Source: Sinotaia quadrata (lineage: Eukaryota > Mollusca > Gastropoda > Architaenioglossa > Viviparidae). From it: a DNA stretch of 64,000 nt. The stretch covers positions 3,050,001 through 3,114,000 of the forward strand of contig CM054182.1 in the NCBI GenBank assembly GCA_028829895.1, in the 5' to 3' direction. The translations under genes and the position numbers were made by a program. This document shows positions 59,312-64,000 of this stretch, piece after piece. Under the pieces are notes generated by a model. The model did no database searches and was not told where the DNA came from. It worked only from the letters and a program-made list of their open reading frames with translations. Each line of letters opens with the position of its first letter. Positions within the stretch are counted from its first letter, which is position 1.

Positions 59312-62300
59312 GCACGCACACACACACGCACACACACACACACACACAGATGAAATGCATCAATATCCATCTCAAAGAAAGATGATAAACAGTATATGAC
59401 TAAATGTTGTTGTTGTTTTTAATTGCTGTCGGTACATACAAGTTTCAAAATGTTTTAGAAATTATTGCATGATTTAAACTTACGTTATGCTGTGTTGTAA
59501 AGATTATTTTTAAATGCATACACACGCATATTGCTGTTTACATACACTTTCTTGCTGATCCAATTAAGACATAATACAAGAATTCAAATGAGTGTTGTCA
59601 GGAGCAGAGAGGTTATTTGCTCTACCCACTCAATAGTATAGAGACAGTGTGTAGAGTAGGCACATACGACAACAGACCTATAACTCTATCTATAGTATAG
59701 AGACAGTGTGTAGAGTAGGCACATACGACGACAGACCTATAACTCTATCTATAGTATAGAGACAGTGTGTATAGACACATACGACAATAGACCTATATCT
59801 CTATCTATAGTATAGAGACAGTATGCATAGACACATACGACAATAGACCTATATCTCTATCTATTGTAGAGAGTGTTACGTTTCCAGTATTTATTTATAG
59901 ACCCTGCCTAGAATAATTAAGGACCTTAAAGATAATTTAATTCCTTCTCTCATATCCTATGCAGACTGGTTGCTCAACTTATCATTTGACTAATTTAAAA
60001 GTGTGTCTTGTAGTGCAGACGACAAATTTACAAACTGATAAATTGCGAACGTTAGCTAGATTGAAGTCGTTAAATTCCTCTAAATTAATATGCATTCGTT
60101 AGTGTCATTCAGCTCATCCGCCCCTATTCAATCTAAGATAAATCTATAGGTCTATTATGCATAAAAATTAACTACGAAGAGGTTTAACAATTAAAATAAG
60201 ATTTAATAAAGTTTAACAATTTAACAATAATCAAATACGAGCGCGAAAAGTCTATTTCTTAATTCATGCACATATGTGCTTAAAGTTTTCAAGAGGAAGG
60301 TAGCCAAATTGTTCCCTTTTGATAATTGAATTCAACTGAGGAATACTCAGCTGTAAAGTCTGTATTCGCCTGGTTTCTTCAGTCCGTCCCGGTCTATCTC
60401 ACAGTAGTCACTTCTAGCGGAGATGCACGTGGCATACAGGTAAAGGTGTCCTTTATGTCGCTAGTGAACTTGAGTCTTTAGACCAGCGTACGTCTACCCC
60501 GACGTTGCTTACAGTGGCGTGGAGTGAACTCTCACCAGAATTCAAACCAGTTTATACAGGTCTTCGGACGAAGACAAAGACAACTTGTCCAATTCAAGGA
60601 TGCGGACAACAAAGCATGGCAAGGCAAGGCAAAGCAAAACCAAGCCCAAGAAGAAGAAAAAGAGCCGACCTGGGTAAAGCAAAATGCGTCCCAATATAGT
60701 CTCTGCTTAATATGCCCTTACTTAAGCACGTTCCAGTTTAATGCTCTGAATTAGAAATTCGACCTCGCGTCGTTTACAATTTAGATTTAGAAAAACGTAA
60801 TCTTCTCACCATGTTTCATTTAACAGCATGACGTATGAATCATAAAAATAGTTACAACGTTAAATTAATGTTCATACAAAGGGGTAATTCAAACAGCAAA
60901 GCGCTTCACAATTTACAATTAAAATTACACGCAATAATTGAATTACATGAGAAATTCATGTCGAGCGCAGGCATTCTGGCTCTAGTGAATTAAAAGCAAT
61001 ATAAATTAAAGTTACAATGGAAAAGAGTTACAATAATTTTATATTCCATAACTTATAGGTTTTCAGTCATTTCCCTGAACCGTGCTCAAGTATATAGTGG
61101 ATAATATAATACATAGCACAAATACATACATAGTTAAGATATACAGAATACAATCAGATAAAAGATGGTACCTTATGAGAAGTCGAAGTGTATGATTCTC
61201 ATCTATCTCGTCGGCTGCCGTATGACCCGAGTAGCCAGTGGATGTAGCTAATTGTTTCTCGCAGTGAAGAGACGGAAGCGGTTACCGATATTTATAGGAA
61301 AGCATAAAGTATATCACGTGACGGATCGCGTGGCATGTAGTTGGTTCTAGAACCTAGACAATGGGCCTAAAGTTACATAACGTCTTGACCTGTTCTGGAA
61401 GCTTCTCGATAGGGGAGAGCTTGAACAAAGGGCTTTCAAATCTCAATATTTGAAGTAAACAATCAAGTGGGTCAGCAAGTCATGACATTTTTATCAGACT
61501 GTGACAGACAGTGTGTATAGACACATACGACAATAGACCTATATATCTATTGTAGAGAGACAGTAAGCATATACACAAACGACAATAGACCTATATCTCT
61601 ATCTATTGTAGAGAGACAGTATGTATAGACACATACGACAATAGAGCTATAACTCTAGTATCTATAGTTATGGTTAGAAGTTTGGATTAGGGAGGGGAAG
61701 AATATTTTTTAATGGGGAAGTGGAAACTGAAGTAATGTGCTGGTATTTCCTGGGCATAACTGATCACAAAATATTTCCCTGGGCATAACTGATCAAAAGA
61801 AATGCAGCTCAGATGTTCTTGCGTTTGCTTGTTTTCAAGGGAGATAATACTGCTGAGTTCTATTTTTTCCTGAATCAGTTTACATCAGTATCGTACATTA
61901 TAATACACGTCACTTATACTAGTCTGCTTTTTAATATTGAATACTTTACATTAGACTGGTCAAACTGTTTTGGGCTTATAAATATGACTGAAAGACTGAT
62001 ACTAATGAAATAATAAAAATCAATATCAGTACTTGAGAGATAATGTTTGATAGGCATATTGATAATAAGTGTTGATTTTTTAAAAAATCAGCAAAAACAG
62101 TTGGCTTAACATTCTATTTCCTCTGTTGCAGTGGTACTGGTAATCTTCGGTGCTGTGCTATTTTTCCTGATGATTTCGGCATTTATCATTTTCTGGTGTC
62201 TCTTTGACATCAGGAAACGCCTTCTTCCGAGAGATGTTCCGAGAGATGCAAACGAAGAAGAATGTCATCAACTGATAGCCAACTCCAACAACAGCAATCA

Positions 62301-62667
62301 GACCAGTCCTTTTGGAAGCAATTCTAGCAATGACTCACCCCCCAAATACCAAATGTCTGCGACGAAAGTTATTCCTTCTTATACTGCCAAGCCCTACGAG
62401 GTAATACACCCCGGCCAAATCCAACCTAATCACTCTCTACCATCGAGTGATGTCTATAATGAACAGGTGGACAGCAACCGCCATTATATGGGCAATACGT
62501 ATCGCATAATGGAGGAAAGCAATGAAAGCCGAGTAAGTCCGGTGCCTGGAAACAGCACTGTCAGGGCGCCAAGTGTTCATCTAGACGAGGACTTTACGCA
62601 GACAACCTTCAGCACGAATCCTCAACTAAATTACTGCGATGAAAATACCAGTCCAAAGTCTGTGTGA
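56670..62667 (+). CDS. TNF-receptor-like type I membrane protein with one CRD (spliced, 291 aa)
   Basis: Coding exons 56670-56877, 57606-57737 and 62132-62667 join in frame. Both introns are phase 1, the usual phase of TNFR-family exons. Residues 1-18 are a signal peptide (MAAILTFVLAFVWVGASG). The ectodomain has eight cysteines (26, 31, 39, 46, 49, 54, 64, 68). The series from C31, Cx14Cx2Cx4Cx9Cx3C with TPP before the fifth, closely follows the BCMA/TACI single-domain spacing. A Ser/Thr-rich stalk (70-113) leads to a transmembrane helix at 114-138 and a basic stop-transfer (RKR). The cytoplasmic tail of about 150 residues has no death domain. It has ANEE (a minimal TRAF2-type match), PPKY (PPxY, WW-binding) and YEVI/YRIM tyrosine motifs. 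The probable role is a cell-surface receptor for a TNF-like ligand; this is inference from cysteine pattern and topology. The ATG chosen is the first in frame with a good context. Confidence 0.75.
57606..57737 (+). CDS. Receptor exon 2: Ser/Thr-rich stalk
   Basis: The acceptor gatgtgcag ends at 57605; the donor GGAG|GTAGAT begins at 57738; 132 bp, phase 1 on both sides. Encodes ISTTTGPDKTDTSTIRSASD-type sequence likely to be O-glycosylated. Confidence 0.7.
57815..58075. repeat. ~70-80-bp imperfect repeat in the receptor intron 2
   Basis: Three diverged copies marked by tgtgacaatcaggggaaggc and cgctcatacacacaactg. Confidence 0.85.
58740..59045. repeat. ~55-bp minisatellite in the receptor intron 2
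   Basis: Five to six diverged units with gatgacagccagccacgatg and ccatatactgcag. Confidence 0.9.
59246..59348. repeat. (CA)n microsatellite
   Basis: About 50 CA dinucleotides with scattered G. Confidence 0.95.
59635..59873. repeat. ~52-59-bp minisatellite, left part
   Basis: Four units with gagacagtgtgtagagtagg and acatacgacaatagacctat. The array resumes at 61507 after the solo LTR. Confidence 0.92.
59874..61506 (-). mobile_element. Solo LTR related to the Gmr1-like element (1633 bp)
   Basis: Starts TGTTACGTTTCCAGTATTTA and ends CAGACTGTGACA, as in the full element's LTRs; the left 150 bp match at about nine in ten bases. The minus orientation follows from the same end order. A central stretch of roughly 450 bp (about 60260-60740) has no obvious counterpart in the 13.2-kb LTR. 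It contains a gcaaggcaaagcaaaac-type low-complexity run. Flanks GAGAG (59869-59873) and GACAG (61507-61511) match at 4 of 5. No internal region remains, so it arose by LTR-LTR recombination. It lies inside intron 2 of the receptor gene, antisense to it. Confidence 0.9.
61507..61665. repeat. ~52-bp minisatellite, right part
   Basis: Continuation of the array at 59635-59873: about three units with acatacgacaatagacctat, then decay. Confidence 0.9.
61745..61802. repeat. ~30-bp duplication
   Basis: Two copies of ctgggcataactgatcaca-type sequence. Confidence 0.85.
62132..62667 (+). CDS. Receptor exon 3: transmembrane helix and cytoplasmic tail
   Basis: A strong acceptor (ctatttcctctgttgcag, AG at 62130-62131), then an open frame to TGA at 62665-62667. 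About 25 hydrophobic residues precede DIRKRLLPRD; the tail is Asn/Ser/Pro-rich. Confidence 0.85.
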
Positions 62668-62977
62668 CGAAACCCGTTTTCCACTAAAATGGCTTCAAGC
62701 AAGCAACACACCGTTGACGGAGACCGAAAAATGCTTTCGCTCTTTCTCAAACTATCTTTTGAGCATGGATTTTTCAAAACTTTGCTGGCTATTCGGTTGA
62801 ATACACGTCGTGTGACTGGTCGTAAAAAATATTTTATTTATGATCCTGCAAATCTGCAAAAGTGGGTTATAATTTGGACTATCTTTAACATGCCCACAAC
62901 TTAAAAGCCAGAGATCGCACGTTTAGCCCGATTTGTTCGCCTTTAAGTAGTGTAGCACCTATACAGTCAGCCCAAAT

Positions 62978-63130
62978 ATGATCGGTCATATTACCCATAC
63001 AGCAAAAGAGAAAGATCTAGTTGTGTCTCTGGACGACAGGACAGGGGGACGATCCTACGTCATTGAGCGAGGAGATGTTGTCAGGAGAGCAAGATTTTAC
63101 AGAAAAATAAAATCTAAGTCCCCTTGTTAT
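62978..63130 (+). other. Possible retroelement integrase C-terminal relic in the 3' UTR
   Basis: The frame from 62978 reads LVVSLDDRTGGRSYVIERGD followed by VVRRARFYRK. This resembles the beta-rich C-terminal tail of some Ty3/gypsy integrases (RSY-V-E ... RRNR). No other retroelement part is adjacent. It could be coincidence within UTR. Confidence 0.25.
63106..63111 (+). terminator. Candidate polyadenylation signal of the receptor gene
   Basis: AATAAA about 440 bp after the stop. Another AATAAA lies at 63854-63859; I cannot tell which is used. Confidence 0.4.
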
Positions 63131-63184
63131 GCAGTCTGTACTTTAGTTGTCATAACAACTGGTAAGGGAGTCCACTCTAAGTGA

Positions 63185-64000
63185 TTTGGCATTGCTTTTA
63201 ATGTTGCTTTATACAGAGAGAGGCGACAAACTCTGACAAGTTTTAAACAAGTTGTAATTACATTTTACATTTGTTTCCATTTTTTTTTTAAGTCTGGATT
63301 TTACCTAAAATATTGTAGGTTCAACCTGTACCGTTATAATTTATTTTTAAAATATTTAAAACTACCATGTTTACTCACGGTGTCGACAGTAAACTTCAAG
63401 TACTGCGAAAGACATAACGAAATCTATCATAACTGCCGTCTGGTGACGATGTGTCGATAAATATTTTAATTATATTGTACCCAGCAGTGTTTTTTATTAT
63501 ATTTTTAAAACATTGTACTGAAAACGAAGTCATAGCTAAAATGATTAACTGTCACAGGTTTATATCGTTTATAGTTCAAAACCAATCGTATCTTGTACAA
63601 AATCTAGCCTATGTTAATGAATTTGTATACGCTAATTAACAGTGAAATGTCAAAGTCTTTTAATTTATACTGTGTATGTATGTGCTTGCGCGCGTTATGG
63701 CAATATTTTTATTTTATTTATTTATTTATTTATTTGGGGGAGGGGAGAGAGTTGCATGCGATGGTCAGTATCATTTTTATAATGCTAGAATTATTAGTAG
63801 TGCTGAAGTGAATTGGAACCAAGAGTGACTTTTTCATTGCCATTTTTTCAATGAATAAAATTCTAAATTTTCCATCAGTTCCTCTTCGAAGAGTTTGCTT
63901 CAAATTCACAATATTTAATGAATATGCCTCTGTTCCGTTGAGAAAAAAACAACAAAACATAAATATCACGATTACATTAAATGGGTCATAAAATAACACT
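63185..64000. other. No recognisable gene at the right edge
   Basis: AT-rich with a (TTTA)n run at about 63711-63735. No domain-bearing ORF. Confidence 0.45.

Overview
This 64 kb window is eukaryotic nuclear DNA, most likely from a mollusc and plausibly a gastropod. The evidence is AT-rich non-coding sequence, GT-AG introns, signal-peptide exons, animal-type retroelements, a hAT fossil, and a very high density of microsatellites and minisatellites. The species cannot be named from the sequence alone.

Three host loci are supported by splice signals and reading frame. (1) A four-exon + strand gene (about 36.82-43.35 kb, with CCAAT/TATA-like promoter and AATAAA) encodes a predicted 192-residue secreted, cysteine-free protein. 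It has a signal peptide, a short charged helix and eight units of an acidic 17-residue repeat (core GEDDDQPTLRELDLAER). It looks like a repetitive secreted precursor of unknown family. (2) A + strand gene (56.67-62.67 kb, three coding exons, both introns phase 1) encodes a predicted 291-residue type I membrane protein with one eight-cysteine domain. The cysteine spacing resembles the single-CRD TNF-receptor relatives BCMA/TACI/Fn14. (3) A minus-strand signal-peptide exon at 2132-2200 probably begins a gene that leaves the window on the left.

Mobile DNA. A complete, very young LTR retrotransposon (13214-21521, minus strand) has a 5-bp ATGTT target duplication, LTRs with only one substitution and one 1-bp indel between them, a tRNA-Pro primer site, and an intact 1455-codon gag-pol. 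Its domain order is Gag-protease-integrase-RT-RNase H. Integrase before RT marks the Gmr1-like branch of Ty3/gypsy elements. A related solo LTR (59874-61506) sits inside an intronic minisatellite. Other elements are a decayed hAT transposase of the GTF2IRD2/ZBED type (7.48-10.09 kb), a 153-bp hAT-type MITE, 3' ends of a non-LTR element with a restriction-like endonuclease embedded in (AAT)n, a tRNA-like SINE head, and a four-copy interspersed repeat with a variable tandem-array core.

The rest is largely tandem repeats: more than 35 unrelated arrays, mostly with 22-83 bp units. The largest is a 44-bp satellite (29.65-31.85 kb) with a 444-bp higher-order period. Many short ORFs here are by-products of arrays whose unit is a multiple of three. 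Layout: 0-7 kb arrays plus the non-LTR remnants; 7-10 kb hAT fossil; 10-13 kb AT-rich arrays; 13-21.5 kb retrotransposon; 22-36.5 kb arrays; 36.8-43.4 kb secreted-protein gene; 44-56 kb arrays and interspersed repeats; 56.6-63.1 kb receptor gene.
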